Assembly: GCA_964019425.1 (NCBI GenBank)
Contig: OZ025839.1
Span: 1 to 64,000, forward strand
Direction of reading: 5' to 3'
DNA: 64,000 bases
Source of the DNA: Flectonema sp. DT1601
Taxonomy: Eukaryota > Euglenozoa > Diplonemea > Diplonemida > Diplonemidae
Positions 8,201-20,214 of the stretch are shown here, piece by piece (positions within the stretch are counted from its first letter, which is position 1; each line of letters opens with the position of its first letter). The notes beneath the pieces are model-generated. The model was given only the letters and a program-made list of their open reading frames with translations, was not told where the DNA came from and ran no database searches. The translations under genes were made by a program, and so were the position numbers.

Positions 8201-9367
8201 ACCAAGAGCAACAAGCCCCAGCACTCCTGAGACTTTTAAGAAACCCTCACAGACGAAAAACGTGATGTATGCGCTGGTAAGAGTAACCGTAACTTCAATA
8301 AGTGTATCATTGTAAACTCTCTCCAAACAAAGGACGACCACACCTCCAATAACGAGACCGACTACAGGGCCAAGTAGGGCAACATACAAGAACTCGAGGA
8401 ATATCGCTAGTGGACTTTGTTGTAATTCGCATTTAAACTCCGGGCAGAGACACTGATCACCACAACTTTCCCAGGACGGTGTGCAACTCGACTTTTCGAG
8501 GGCTCCAATTAAGACATTAAAGAATACAATAGCTGTACCGTCATTGAATAGTGACTCACCTTCAATCATTGTACTGATTTCTTGAGAAGCCCCAAGTTCC
8601 TTGAGCAATGCAACAACAGCTACGGGATCTGTTGCTGAAAGAACAGTTCCGAATAGTAAACAGGCTTCAATAGGCCAGTCATACTCAGTGAAAACCACCT
8701 TCGCCATCATACCTGTCAGCGCTGATGCAACAAGTAGCCCTGGTCCAGCAAGAATAACACACTGAATTACAACTTTTTTAAAAATCGGAATTTCCATCGC
8801 AAAGGCTGACTCAAAAATCAAAACTGGGAGGAAAACGTATTGAATCAAGTGCGGGTTCATATCAGCGAGGTGTAAGAAATCATTGAAAGCTGAGTTTTCC
8901 CCGAAGCTCTTACCAATCAATCCAAACGCTAAACCTAATACAAACATTACTACTGTGAAAGGGACATCTGTTCCCAGACACCAAAACCGAACAAATGCTC
9001 CCAAAGCAAAAGTACCAAACAAAACAAGAACGTTGTGAGGAGCTTGTGAGTGATCTTCTTCAGCGGCGGCAATTGTTCCTACCCCTTCAGCTGTGTGGTG
9101 TTCCGCTCCGTAGTGTTGGCGGATGCAATATTTCTGAGTCGCATTCGTAATGTGATCGAAACATTCTTTTTCAAAATATGTCAGTTTCGGAACCTGAAAT
9201 TCATCACAATCTTGCGTCGTGCTGTCCGTCATTGAAATATACGTCTCAGTGTTCGTCGGCTGCGTTATTGTCGGTTGCGTCTGCGTAACCGTCGGGCTCT
9301 GCCCACAGCACAACACCGCGAAAAGTACAACGACACAGAGTCTCGGAACCATTCCAGTTCCCTTCAT
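5294..9367 (-). CDS. Na+/H+ exchanger (CPA1/NHE family) with cNMP-binding-like and WW domains
   Basis: 1357-aa membrane antiporter expected to exchange Na+ for H+. A signal peptide (residues 1-22) precedes a Thr-rich ectodomain with an NAT glycosylation site. The exchanger domain spans about 110-530, with the motifs FLPVLIFESAF (~179-189), SATDPVAVVALLKELGA (~244-260) and EGESLFNDGTAIVF (~269-282); the Asn-Asp pair (275-276) is the ion-binding site known for electroneutral exchangers. The long cytosolic tail carries a helical region, a divergent cyclic-nucleotide-binding-like fold (~890-1010, without a clear phosphate cassette), a WW domain (~1170-1205, WLETWNEKYNRPYFWNSKSG) and a Tyr/Gln-rich end. 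The general plan recalls plant SOS1/NHX7 and sperm-type exchangers; the WW domain is not usual. Single exon; ATG preceded by CTTCACACAAAG. Confidence 0.88.
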   Translation of the reverse strand: MKGTGMVPRLCVVVLFAVLCCGQSPTVTQTQPTITQPTNTETYISMTDSTTQDCDEFQVPKLTYFEKECFDHITNATQKYCIRQHYGAEHHTAEGVGTIAAAEEDHSQAPHNVLVLFGTFALGAFVRFWCLGTDVPFTVVMFVLGLAFGLIGKSFGENSAFNDFLHLADMNPHLIQYVFLPVLIFESAFAMEIPIFKKVVIQCVILAGPGLLVASALTGMMAKVVFTEYDWPIEACLLFGTVLSATDPVAVVALLKELGASQEISTMIEGESLFNDGTAIVFFNVLIGALEKSSCTPSWESCGDQCLCPEFKCELQQSPLAIFLEFLYVALLGPVVGLVIGGVVVLCLERVYNDTLIEVTVTLTSAYITFFVCEGFLKVSGVLGLVALGCLLSYFRYCISPEVEHILHHFWETAVFLTNSCIFALAGMIVALKAITSVDGVDVLYLMLTYLTINCVRFLVLGLFTPVLRCFKYKLNVGNSVLVGWGGLRGAVGLSLALVLRNNENILSTPVFDSVRNKVIFHTAGIVLLTLLVNGTTTRFVVSKFKLDAIPDRRKRMMRARFLEIQTICREEVQDLGKEPLNYDCNWAQVCDNTDLSQDLKENFVDPYNHKNDIQHLAVKCDQEEMEEGRIAYLNAAKSSIRHQYACGEISAHSARVLGRMVQWAQEINMNYESESISDTMLSAESLEPNFSPPKWNVFQKRAWLTSGFEVAIGYIAIHRHCQKQIPLLAKREISNVIITHCKKTSTDAVQMLADRIRENPHLAGFARSVRTKHVARDCLNTMRTSLAKMSAEGRLDGADRMELNSMIESQMAKIAKSFPRSIEQVDPEEALGLATWYDGIEIECQEKLLHLAQKPNALRTWPADIQTSFLKQMSYELGRGNPQSRGWICPGLFIIITGVVQLRLGRKMFHFGSGYTAGLQSITTGPHPGSERFSEIFCETPCAILFLDRNDILPLMNDYPSFSSEIWSCCGANAARLLLGAEQHQVWSDQKIRKISSGGYCDFLLDPSNGDSWKANRRQKTPENCITVLLRGRVWEFTPDEELRFPMLLPPGFKYGTFTNHAVVYHINFSIWGNQSTKALQRWGRLKSKIRSIALWSGLRGPDHARCALSLAFGRSPPLAFQSSPAAERKQPSEFALPPINRSSAVSQVTEGLKSSEQVANPITAQKSTPSNPPLIPETDWLETWNEKYNRPYFWNSKSGERLWKEPSELTEHKRLTRLAKENKVSTADNNKQGGAARSDPERSPGTSESSKEPTGVTQEQIREIVQREIQTAINNESPVAGATAPHYQEPIENSYLDSQFSQYPEQPQIYQAHDEYYDSYQDVPYDGLNNTEELSPYQYNPLSQQPINRDWHASR

Positions 9368-10474
9368 TGTTTCAATGTTGTACTTTGTGTGAAGTTAAAT
9401 TAATTAAAAACTTAACGTTTACCTACTAGTAATTTTAATGTCCGACTTAGTGTGCAGAAAACGCCTCCCTTTCATAATTTTTTTATGTCGCTGTGTAATA
9501 ATTAGAATAACCAAACCGAAACAAATAATCATCTTATTTTTGATGCTCAGGTGACGGCATCTCTCAACAACAATACGCAACTAAAAGAGGTAAGCCGGGA
9601 GGTAATGATTGGGTAGGGCTGGCAAAAAAAAAAAAAGTTGAAAAACATTTAAAAAAAAATTCAAAAAAAAAAAAAAAAGTTGACAAAAAAGTAAAACGGG
9701 GAGAGGTCTTGTCTCTCTAGATTAAAAAAAACGAAACGAGTGGGATTCTTCCACTGGGTGCTGCAGCACATGAAGTACTCATGAGCTAATCTGTTTAATC
9801 ACATCGGTGTCCTAAGGCAAGCTCGATGAGAAACAGATGTCTCACGATTAAAACTTCCTGAACAACAACAGCTCTGACCCGTCACAACCTTCACGCCCTC
9901 TCCAACAATAGGACGGAAAGAAACGGTTAAAGAAATCCCACTAAAGTAAAAATGTTCTGGAAAGGGGAACAAAAGTAATCGGGTGGTTGTATTAGTGTGA
10001 ATAGAAAAGGAGGAGTGCAGTATTCTCAATTGTTGGACTGGTTCCTGAGAAGAGGCACTTTACTTTATTACCAGTTGATTGAGAAAAAGGTTTTTCAGAC
10101 TGCAGTGATTCAACTCGTTTGCCCAGCGCGAGCAAGTAAGCCGTCGAAGTGTAGCTGAAGCGAGTTGTACTCTTCTGCCATTCCTCTTTTTCGTTATCTG
10201 AATCAGCGGATTGGGTGTAAAACAAGAAGAATAAAACGAAATGAGGAGGTGTAGACAACCACACAAACGAAACCACACAGCACACACAACTGTATTAAAC
10301 AATATGCAAGCTGCTCAAAGGAAATTCCTTTGGTGTGAGCGAATGGGGAAGTGCTTGCAACGAACTGGTCAATCCGACCAGCGATGGAGTAGAGACGCAC
10401 TACGAAATGAAACAGTAAACCTGATCCGTGGTGAAGTACACTGGGAGGGGAAAAAAAAAGGTAAAAAGTAACGG

Positions 10475-10708
10475 TCACGTGTACTTTGACCCTTCAGCGT
10501 TTTCTTGCGGCTTATCCGCGAGCAAAACAACGCCCAGGTTCTGAGCGTCAGTGATTGAGTGTTGTCCAATTTGTCGAACACGTTTCCCTTTCACTTCCTT
10601 TCTGTACTTGGGGACGCTGGAGTAACACAAAACGCAAATACCAATACGCATATCCACCCCAAAGTCACAACGCAGGTGCACAAAGCTAAATGTACACGTA
10701 AGTAGCAT
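10475..10708 (-). CDS. Possible small protein (77 aa)
   Basis: An ATG at 10708 opens a 77-codon frame (MLLTCTFSFVHLRCDFG...) with balanced composition, unlike the Phe/Lys-run frames around it. A T9 tract followed by CAAAAG lies about 20 bases upstream on the coding strand, as before many supported genes here. Four cysteines occur in the first half and the C-terminal half is basic and polar. No family is recognised. It may be an exon or a chance frame in a locally GC-richer patch. Confidence 0.25.
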   Translation of the reverse strand: MLLTCTFSFVHLRCDFGVDMRIGICVLCYSSVPKYRKEVKGKRVRQIGQHSITDAQNLGVVLLADKPQENAEGSKYT

Positions 10709-12849
10709 CTTTTCCGCAATACGTAAACTTTTGAAAAAAAAATTCCTTTCGCACACGGTACATAAAATTAAGTATTACGGACAGGGTAACCTGATAGCCG
10801 TGTTCAGGCAGGACAATACCAACGGAGTCCATCACACGGCAGAGCTCTCGTCTACATGATCGCTGCTAAGTTTCTTTTTTCTGTTGTTCTATGAAGGCGT
10901 TGGTTCTTTTTGGTTTTCTCGTCTCGGACTTCAGTTCTTTTGTTGCAAATTTTTTTTATTCTCTCTATTGACGGTTCTCAACAAAAACGAAAGTAACGAT
11001 TTTTTTTCTTTTTCTTTTTTCGCATTCAATACAAAAATGAGGGTAACAATGAATCAAATAAAAACTGCCATAATATTATTGCACAATTTCTTTGAAACTA
11101 AAAAAAAGGTTCTTTCTTACTTTTTTTTTTTTTTTTGTTGACAAGAAGTTCAAGTATAGCTTTTTCGAAACACCATATTTATATAGAATGGGACGCAGAG
11201 ATTCTTCTTTTTCCTCAAAACCTGAATTCTCGATCACTTTTGCTTAAACTAAACGAAAGAAAAAAAAGGGTAAAACTTGATACTATTTTTTTTATTTTTT
11301 TTTCTTAACATAAGAAAACATTATTACGAAGCCTAGGAAGCCAAAAAATCAGGAAAAGCTCAACAGGGTAACGGTTTGATCGCTACCAGCCAACCGTGAG
11401 ACTCTCAGACACGATAAGACACGTAGAATAACCTGAAACAAATGACTACCTAATAAACCCCACCGCCCGCGCGCATATAAGCTAAAAAAAAAAAAAAAAA
11501 GGGGGGTGAAAAAAAAAGAAAAAAAAAATGGACGTGAGCAAAAAAAGAAAATTCTTGATATAAAAAATATTAAAAAAAAAGGTTTAAAAGCTAAGAAATA
11601 GGAAACAAAAAACGGTTAATCTCCAAAAGTCGGATTCGGTTCAAAATCAAAAATGTGCCGAGAATGACTCGAGGAAGAACAGATAAAAAAAGTATGTTAG
11701 GATAACTTCACTTGAAAAATTGCAATAATAGAAAGGCCATTGAACTGAATTACCTTAATCAGACGGCAGTCAGGACATCGTTACAGAAAGTAGAGGGAAC
11801 AAAAAAAAAAAAAAAAAAAGAGAAAAAAATAAACGCATTCAAACGAGTGATTGTCCACCAAACCATGTAGTCGCTCGTTGAATACTAATAGGGGGTATTA
11901 CTTATTCTGATTTACTATCACTAAGAAGGGAAAAGAGAAGTAAATTATTTTTCAGGCGCCATGTTCTTTAATAGTTTGTCCTTTCTTGTAGCGATCAGTT
12001 TGTTGAAAAAACGACAGAGCAACAAACAACAGGACTTTTTTTAGAAGCTTGCAAAAGAAACAAAAGTGCCGACCGCAGACAACTAGCCCGAACAGAGTCG
12101 AACGGTGCTATTTGTAACAGTCGAATCACAAAAAAATAAATTGTTGTTGGGAGAAAAAAATAAATAAACAGAAAATCCAAAACTATTGCGTACTTCAGGT
12201 AAATAAAATGACAAGTTGAGAACGGAATTGCCCACGACCATGAGGGAACAAAAAAAAAAAACAAAAAAAAAAGTTAAGACATAATATTTTTGGGGGGAAA
12301 AAAGGTAAATCGGGGGAAATCTTTTGTGGAACGGGATGAATTGTCACCTGGGCCCAGACTTCTATTTCATTCGTTGCTCTTCCTGTTAAGTTCTTTCACA
12401 AAACGCACTCCTGAATCCTAACCTGACAGTTCATTACGTTATCATCTGTGGCTTAGGGGATACATCGTTACCTTCACCCAGACGTTTTCATTTCATTCGT
12501 TTTGTAATTTCTGTGTGCTATCTTTCAAAGAACAACCTTCGTGTGTTCCTTTTATTATTACTTTTCTTTTTTTTTTTTAAATTCTCTTACATCCGGAAAT
12601 AAAGAAAAAAAAAAAAGAAGAAAAAAACAGTAAAAAATATTTTGATTTCTATGTATTCTGACGACTCAATAACTATAACTTCTGGGAATAAGGGGAAAAG
12701 AAAAATCAACGAACATATACAAGATGATGGAAAAAAGAAATAACAGAGAAGCCTGCTTGTTGTATTCACAGCGAGCTTGTACAAAGAGACTTACTGAGGT
12801 GTACCATGCTGGGTTGCTTACATGTACAACAGGTTATCAATTATGTTAC

Positions 12850-12853
<4 letters not shown>

Positions 12854-12890
<37 letters not shown>

Positions 12891-12898
12891 TAAAATTA
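12854..12898. repeat. Poly-A homopolymer, 45 bases
   Basis: An uninterrupted run of 45 A, the longest homopolymer noticed in the window, followed by GG. Another long A/T pair (T run then A run) lies just right of it at about 12989-13041. Length may be imprecise in the assembly. Confidence 0.9.
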
Positions 12899-15800
12899 AA
12901 ATTAAAAAACAAAATCCATAAATAAAGTGATCAGGGGGCCTGTAGAGACCGTATTCTCCAAACAGGCGAACGGTGTTTTTTTTCTTTCTTTTTTTTTTTT
13001 TTTTTTTTTTTTTCCTTGCAAAAAAAAAAAAAAAAAAAAAAGAGGGGAAATAGAAGAACAAGGGAGTTACCAACAAATATCAACGAAAAGCACAATAAAG
13101 TCTGTACCAAAGACAGTCCACATCTACTGACAGACCAATTGTTATCTTGGAAGCCAATGTCACAAACTACGACAAGGAGATTCCTGAGATACCTACAAGA
13201 AAGATGCTTAGCCTCAGTTTTCACCTCATCACACCGACAGTAGATTGGAGTCATCAGACAGACACTAGGGGAGTATTTTTATATTTCACATGCAGCAATA
13301 AAAGATCAGAACCTGTCACCATGCTGACCGGGTCTGGGTGGGGGAAGTCATTTCTGCTTCGTTCTTATCTATCCTTCACAACACATCTCTACTTTTAAAA
13401 AAAAAAATAAAAAAGGGGGGAAAAAAAGAAGGGAAAAAATATAGGGAGTTCTTTCATCTCTCTTTAACCTCGATGTGTTCTGTTTGGTTCGGTACTGAAT
13501 AAATAAATATTTAAAAAAGAGCTTTCTTCGCTAAGCTTCTTGAGGATCGGAAGAATTCAAAAATGGAGGAATCGAGGAGAAAAGTTGGTACGAAGAAATG
13601 CTGTGTATTTCCACGAGAAATTTGTTGTGAATTTGATCGAACTTTGCAATTACCCAACTGAATTAGGAATTTATTTCCCAATAAAATCTGCGATGAGCCA
13701 GCATGAGTATGCAAACACTTGTGCGTTGTTAAAATTACTTCAAAAAAACTCATTAAAATTTTGGTAAATACCAAGCATCACTCACGTTTTCCAACCGGGG
13801 GTGTGTGTGTTGGCAATGTAATTGCCAATCAGAGGAGGAGATTTAATTTTTAAAAAAAATAAATAATAACAGCTTTACTGCATCATAGACCATAATAAAA
13901 TAACATTCGACAGTGGTAGGGGGGAAGGGTTCTCAAGGAGACTTGTCCTAACATGAGTCTCCCTACAAATCTTCGACGGGTCATGTACTCGCTGTGATTC
14001 TCTATGGGATCGCAGGAGATCGAAATCTACTTTGGTAAATTGATACTTTTTTTTTTTTTTTTCTTTTTTTTTTTAAAGAAGGGGAAAACAGGGTCGCTAC
14101 CGACCTTTGTCCTTCAGAACAGGAATAAAGAGAGACAATGAAAGTTAAAAAAAAAAAAAAAAAAAAAAAGCCTCGTTGTATCACACCTTCTCCAGCCTTC
14201 CTGAGAAAGAGACCGAGAGGATTGCTGTGCAGTTTGTTTGATTAGAACAGGTCTTCTAACATTTAAATACAGAGAATCGTCAAAACCTATCCACATGACG
14301 GGTGATAATTTGTCTCTCTGATTTGACTTGTCAATACAACTGATCTCTGGCTGAGTGTCATTTGATTATTTTCAAGGTAAGCAGACGGGTTTCCTTCATC
14401 CACACAAACCATTTATTAAACACCCCTCCAATAACCAGAGAGAGCTCATTATAAAATAGTCATGTCACACGCAGAGAATTCCAATACAACAACTAACCTT
14501 TTTAATAGACACAAAGTTTGGGAAAAAGGGGGCACACAGCTGAGGAAGAGGAACTCACGTTTCATTCACACAAGCAGCGTACAACTAATCCATCATCCGT
14601 AAACTGTTTGTTAAATACCTTCAGTAATACAGCAGATTGAAGCCTTTCGGGTTGCTCTACTGAAAAGTTTCTTTTGCCAATGAAACCCACACAAGGCTGG
14701 TTGGTTTCAAAGCTAACCAAAAATGACGACAATAGTAAAGAAAAGAAAACAACAAACAGGAGAAGACCTTATTTTAAGAAAATTCTTTCTTTCTTTTTTT
14801 TTTTTTTTTTTTGAAACTCCTACTACCTTTTTTGGTAAAAAAAAAAAAAAAAAAAAAAAAAGATGCCCCTGAGGGAAAAACCTTAAGCATTCTCAACGCA
14901 ATACGATAGTCTTGCTGTTGGTGTGTAACGAAAACAGACATACGGGTGCTAAAATAAGATTCGACACGTAGACATGAATGGTCCTGCACTAGGAACTAAT
15001 CACTTCGTATTGGAGAGAATTAGTTTGTTAGAGATGTCTTAATCAAATAACAACTTCACAAAAACATGTCGACGTGGAACTGAAAAAACTTCAAAAATGC
15101 AACATAAGTACTCAACTTGTTTTATTTCTTTTTTTTTTTTTTTAAAGTATTTTAAAAACAATCTTCCTGATGTCAGCTCCTCACCAACTGTTGTCTTTCG
15201 CAAGCGCAAGTTGGTCTTGACTATCAAAAAGGAACAAATACAAACAATCTTTGTTCGTTTTCCATTTCACAAACAAATTCTTTACAGAAATAATTAACTC
15301 TGCTTGTGTACACCTCAGTCAGGAAATTGAAATACAAAGAAGGGAAAAAAAAACAGTTCAGAGAGGTGACTCGAAGGGGACTCATTTCGAAAACAGAATT
15401 CTAATTATCAACGCAACACGCGATTATCTACCGCGAGTTCAGGTTACCAGTTGGAGAACCAATGGTGTGGTTACGAACTACATTACTCACGAGGGATACT
15501 TACAAAGTGAAAACGGGAATCAGGATGCGTGTCTTACTTACCCTCTTCTTCACACCAACTATTGCATTGCTGCCTCTATTTTTCCTTATTTGTGCAACCC
15601 TGTGCACATTCAGGAGAGTTGACTACACCAGTTGGAGAACCAATGGCCGTCTGGTAGCTAAGTACAAAGTAAGATATTATAAAGTAGGGAAATGGGATAC
15701 TGTCCGCGGGGCTATTTGCACCCAACTTTTTTTTCTTGTCGACTTATCCAAAATGAAGTCATTACTACGTGTGCTACTTCCTTCGGGAGATTATAGAAGT

Positions 15801-17020
15801 GTTCCAGAATTTCTTTTTTGCACATTTATGATAAACTATTTAAGATGGAGGATCTTGAAAGCAGTCAAAAGACAGAAGAGATGAGAAAGTATTTTCTCAT
15901 ACGGAGCTGCTTTTTGGCCTCTCAACATCTTTTGCTACTGCACGATCCCACCTTTAAAAAAAAAAAACGAGGGGGAAAAAAAAAAAAAAAAAAAAAACAT
16001 CAAGTGAAGTGAAAAATACTTATGTGAAAGGGAAGGGAGGAGAAGGCTTTACTTTATCTCACCAGGCAGATGAAAATGACGACGAGATACCTACAAAGCG
16101 TACCACCATTCGTACAGTTCACATGATATGTTGTTATTTATTTTGTTTATGTTTTCTGAGTTATGAAATTTCATCAAAAAAAAAAAAGGGGGGGGAATTG
16201 GGGGAAACGGTAGCTTTTTATTCCACTAATTGTATAAATCACGAGAGGAGGGTTTTTGGTTTTTTTTTTTTTTTGTAAAAATCCTCAGCAATCCTCCACG
16301 TTATTGTTTTTAATATTTTGTTTTTATTTTTTCTGGTAGCCGTAGCAAAAATTTTGTTTAGTTTATTTACCTTTTTTTTTTTTTTTTTTTTGTTGTTGTT
16401 TTTGATTACTTTTTTTTTTATTGTCAAAAAGAAGGCAAAGTTCAAACAAAAAAGAAAAAAAAAAAAAAAAGGGGGGGCAGCGGACAGCTTTGCGAAACAG
16501 TCGCATCTCTCATAGTAGTATATAAGAATATATTTGATTTAGTTGATAGTGATGGAAGCAGAAAATAAAAAGTTGAGTTTTTTGCTACCTTTTTCTTCTT
16601 CTTTTTTTTTTTTTTTTTTTTTTTTGCAGTAAAAAAAAACAGCAACAACTACATCCTTGAGAAGACGGAGGTGAATAGAAGTAAAGAAATCCTATTTAAA
16701 ATACTCAAATGTTGTAGAGACAACAATCCGATTGTAGAAAAGGTACCAACACACAGTAAGTAATATCAACAACGACGGAAACACGGGAGTGTCATCCAGA
16801 CTTGGGGGGTTGGCCTTCTCTACTTCACGCCGGGAGGGGAACTACTCCTGAACTTCAGTTCAGAAAGTAAAGTCTTCCGAAACCGATTTATTTCTTTCTT
16901 ATGTTTACCAGTGGAAAAAGTGTAGACAAAATCCCGCAGTTTATTTTACTTTATTTTATTTTTTTTTTTTTGATTTCTTTTTTTTGGAATTCTATAGATG
17001 GTAATTTTATTTTTATTCGA

Positions 17021-17078
17021 ACAATAATAATAATAATAATTTTTTTTTTTTTTTTTTTTGTTGTTGTTGTTGTTGTCC
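17021..17078. repeat. Compound microsatellite (AAT)n - T19 - (GTT)n
   Basis: About six AAT units run into 19 T and then about six TTG/GTT units. This is a compound simple repeat with no coding support, inside the first gene-poor region. Confidence 0.9.
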
Positions 17079-17427
17079 GCAAGCCATCTGAGATGGCTGC
17101 AAGTTATAGAGTTGAAGGGGGAAAGCTTCAACTAAGAGGAAGAAAAAAAAAAGGGGGGAAATAGTCTATAGTCACTCAGCGTGGGGGAGAATATCATCGG
17201 GCTGGGTGCGGGAAAAGTTTTTGTTTTTCTCACTCTTTTTTTTTTTTTTTTTTTTTTAAATTAATGCTTTTTTTTTTTTTTTTTTTTTTTTTTTATATTT
17301 CTTATCATTTAACTTACTAACCTACAAAATTTTATTTCTTTCTCTATTCGAAAAACTGAAATATGACGAACGGATGTCTCTGAATGCCCAGCCAACCAAG
17401 TAAGCAAGCAGGCAGGCAGCTGCACTT

Positions 17428-17451
17428 GGGGGTGTTACCTCATTCACCCCC
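17428..17451. other. Perfect GC-rich hairpin
   Basis: GGGGGTG (17428-17434) and CACCCCC (17445-17451) form a perfect 7-bp stem with a 10-nt loop. It is not followed by a T run on the plus strand. Its role is unknown; it stands out because its surroundings are AT rich. Confidence 0.5.
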
Positions 17452-19210
17452 ACATGGAGTTCAGAGGGTGTGATGAAAAAAAGCAGACATGGATCCGAAA
17501 AAAAAAAAAAAAAAAATTATGGGGTAACTGCGATAGGAAAAAAAATGCCGAAGTTTCCGGTAGGTTATTAGTCCTTACAAATCCATGCTGCTAACGTACA
17601 GCAGCAAGGTTTCAGAACTGTAAACGACCAGAGGCAACAACCAGTTGCGAATTACCACACGCAGTATTTAAGCAGTACGCCGTTAGGCTGTACTATTCTC
17701 AGGAGTTACGATAGTTGTAGGATTCGATTGGTAACTACTATTGTTGGCAGGGTAAAAGCAAAAATTTAGGGGGAAAACATTAATAAATAATAATAAATTA
17801 TAATAATAATAAAAAGAAAACCACAAAACCACACGCACACAACCCTTTCCCTTGTTGTTCCTCATCGAAGTTTAAAAACAAATCCAGACAACGTTTTCTT
17901 CTTTTTCTTTTTTCGCGGTCCTTTTTTTTTCCCCTAAAAATAAAAGAAATTAACAAAAATTGGTTACCTTATTAATTTAACAGAAGACTCGTGTGGACCC
18001 CCGGCAGGCACTACGAAAAGCTAGCAGGAATTTAGTTTTCCACCAGTAGGTCAAAACGAAAAAGTAAAGAAACAAATTAACGTAAGAACCACACAACTTT
18101 AACAAAGAAAGGAAAAGCAAAAAGAATATTTGCACCACGTCTTCTTTCTTGTTTTCCTTTTGATTTCTTTGCTCTTTTTTTTTTTTTTTTTTTTTTTTTC
18201 CCCTCTCCCTACAACAATCTTCTACTGTATTTTGTAAACATGCACCCCAACAGCTGACTACCAACATACGGTCAAAGGCAAGGTGAGGATTGACACATTT
18301 GGAAGCTTTATGAGCGAAGAGCTGCTTCTTAATATGAAACAAAAAAAAAAAAAAAAAAAACAGTCCTCATTGAGCAAGTCGTTAACGGTAGGACTGTACT
18401 TCTCAAAAGAAGAATAAAACGAAAACTTGCATTATTCATACTTGTGTAAGAGAAAAAAAAAAAACTTCGTACATTTACAACTTGAAATTGAAGAACAAAA
18501 AAAAAAAAAAAAAAAAAAAAGCCGAAGTATTCCTAAGGTATCTATTTTTTTTTTTAAATTTTTTTTTTTTTTTTTTGTCTGTCTGTTTTTTTTTTTTTTT
18601 TTTCTTCTTTTTTCCATGTTAGTGCAGGGAGAAAAATTCACCTTAAAATCTCAATAAATGAATTTAAGCAGCTGAGGCAAGTAGGTAAATGGACCGCTTT
18701 TTGTGTGAATAAAAACTAAACCCCAACAACAATAATCAAAATAAATAAAGAAAAATAATCACGTATCGGTGTATTCCTTTTTTTTTTTTTTTTTTTTTTT
18801 TTTTGCAGGATAGTTGTCTTTAGGTAAAAAAAAGAGGAAAATTTTTTTTAAAACAAAAAATAATAAAAAAAAAAAAAAAGGGAAATGGACCAGTTGAAAC
18901 ATAAAAACTACAAAACCAAGAAGGAATATTACCGTAAGAAAACAGTAGTCCGAATACAACTACCAAACAAAAGTAACATAAGTTGGTGGATGTTTTCAAT
19001 AAAGAACAACAAAAGGAAAGTGCGTGAACGAAATGTTTTTATTAACCTTTTTCAAACAGTCTTTACCGCCTTCAAAAGGAGAGTGCCGTTCCATAACAGT
19101 TTTCACACATCAAAAGAAAAAAAAAACCATTCCAATAGAATTGGAGATGTAAAATAAAATAAAAAAAACACTTCCAAATTGAGATAAGAACCTCCCTAAA
19201 GATTGGCTGC

Positions 19211-19736
19211 CTACGTTTCATAGACCCAATCATCGTTGCTCTTAGTCCATGGAATAAGTTCCTCAGGATTGAACCACATAGCGACTTCACGACAACCTGC
19301 CTCAACCTGTTTGTTTGTTGTTAAGTAGAGTTGAAAGTAATATCGAATGTAATAAAAAGGCTTTCTAACAGACACATACCGTGTCTGAAGTGTGAGCCAC
19401 ATTTCTCATGATATCAACGCAGTGGTCACCTCTGATGGATCCAGCCTGAGCTTCTGCTGGACGAGAAGGGCCAAGAATCTTACGAATGCCGCTGACAACA
19501 TCAACGCCTTCCCAAACCATCGCTACTACTGGTCCTGAAGTGAAGTATTTACACAGCTTTTTAAAAAACGGTTTCCCAGCCAGACCGCAATAGTGTTGCT
19601 CTGCTTGTTCCCACGTTGGGTGAACCATCTTCATGCCAACCATTTTGTATCCTTTTTGTTCAAATCTCTTAATCACTTCACCAACTAAACATCTCTGCAC
19701 TCCGTCAGGCTTCACTGCTACAAATGTTCTTTCCAT
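19211..19736 (-). CDS. NDK: Nucleoside diphosphate kinase, two exons
   Basis: Transfers the terminal phosphate between nucleoside triphosphates and diphosphates through a phosphohistidine. Exons are 19736-19380 and 19306-19211, separated by a 73-nt GTATGT...AACAG intron; joined, they encode 150 aa, the normal family length. The start ERTFVAVKPDGVQRCLVGEV is classic. The active-site segment is intact (GDHCVDIMRNVAHTSD, catalytic His in NVAHTSD), and the C-terminus NPEEL...W is standard. The start at 19736 is the only ATG in a sensible place, 7 nt after a C-rich pyrimidine tract ending in CAG. The second exon completes the conserved end, so the splice prediction is strong. Cytosolic form is likely, since there is no targeting peptide. 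Confidence 0.95.
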
Positions 19737-20214
19737 CTTCCGTGACACTGACCCAGACACAGGGGGTGGGTGCGAGTGCGGGGGAGAGGAGGCGCGGATG
19801 GAAATCTCTTGCTTTATTTTGCCAACAATCTAATCCCCAGAGGGGATGTAGTGCCTGGAGGAGGAAAAATAAAATTAAATTACCCACAAGGCTGTCCAAT
19901 ACCAGATAACTATTTATAACACTCTTACGATCTCAACGACTCTCATGTTGTATTCATTTGAGGGTTTGGAATGAAACGGGAAAAAAAATAAATAAAATCA
20001 CATCCACCTGATAAGTACTTACCGAGAATCCAATTAGGAGATTAAAAAAGAAATACATCTGAGGAGTGACCAACTCCTCCCTGGGTAAGAACACTTAAAA
20101 TCGTCTTTTTTTTTTTTTTTTTTTTTTTTTCCCCCGCCACTGTTTTTCTTTTTCGTAATCCAAACTAACACAACACTTCCTCTGTTGAAATTGATAACAA
20201 CTAAAGCTGTTCGA
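19737..20214. other. Spacer between NDK and anoctamin genes
   Basis: Contains the pyrimidine-rich leader of the NDK gene (minus strand, C-rich tract at about 19748-19795), a T28 tract followed by C5 near 20108-20135, and AT-rich sequence. No other gene was seen. Confidence 0.6.

Larger units (their letters stand above)
9368..19210. other. Gene-poor, homopolymer-rich region (~9.8 kb)
   Basis: Dominated by poly-A and poly-T tracts of 10-45 bases, often joined to short G or C runs (for example about 11484, 13411, 16183, 16469). Microsatellites and short hairpins are present. Most frames are short and consist of Lys or Phe runs from the homopolymers. The part at about 9.8-10.9 kb is less AT-biased and has one weak minus-strand gene candidate. 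A 20-base direct repeat lies at 15446 and 15627. No rRNA, tRNA or recognisable transposon was found. Small multi-exon genes cannot be excluded. Confidence 0.6.

Noticed and set aside
12852-13254. Several frames rich in Lys or Phe runs around 12.8-13.3 kb
   Set aside because: They are translations of poly-A and poly-T tracts with no normal protein segment.
19737-19760. NDK extension starting at 19760
   Set aside because: That codon is GTG, the extension crosses the acceptor-like CAG, and the family protein starts at the ATG at 19736.
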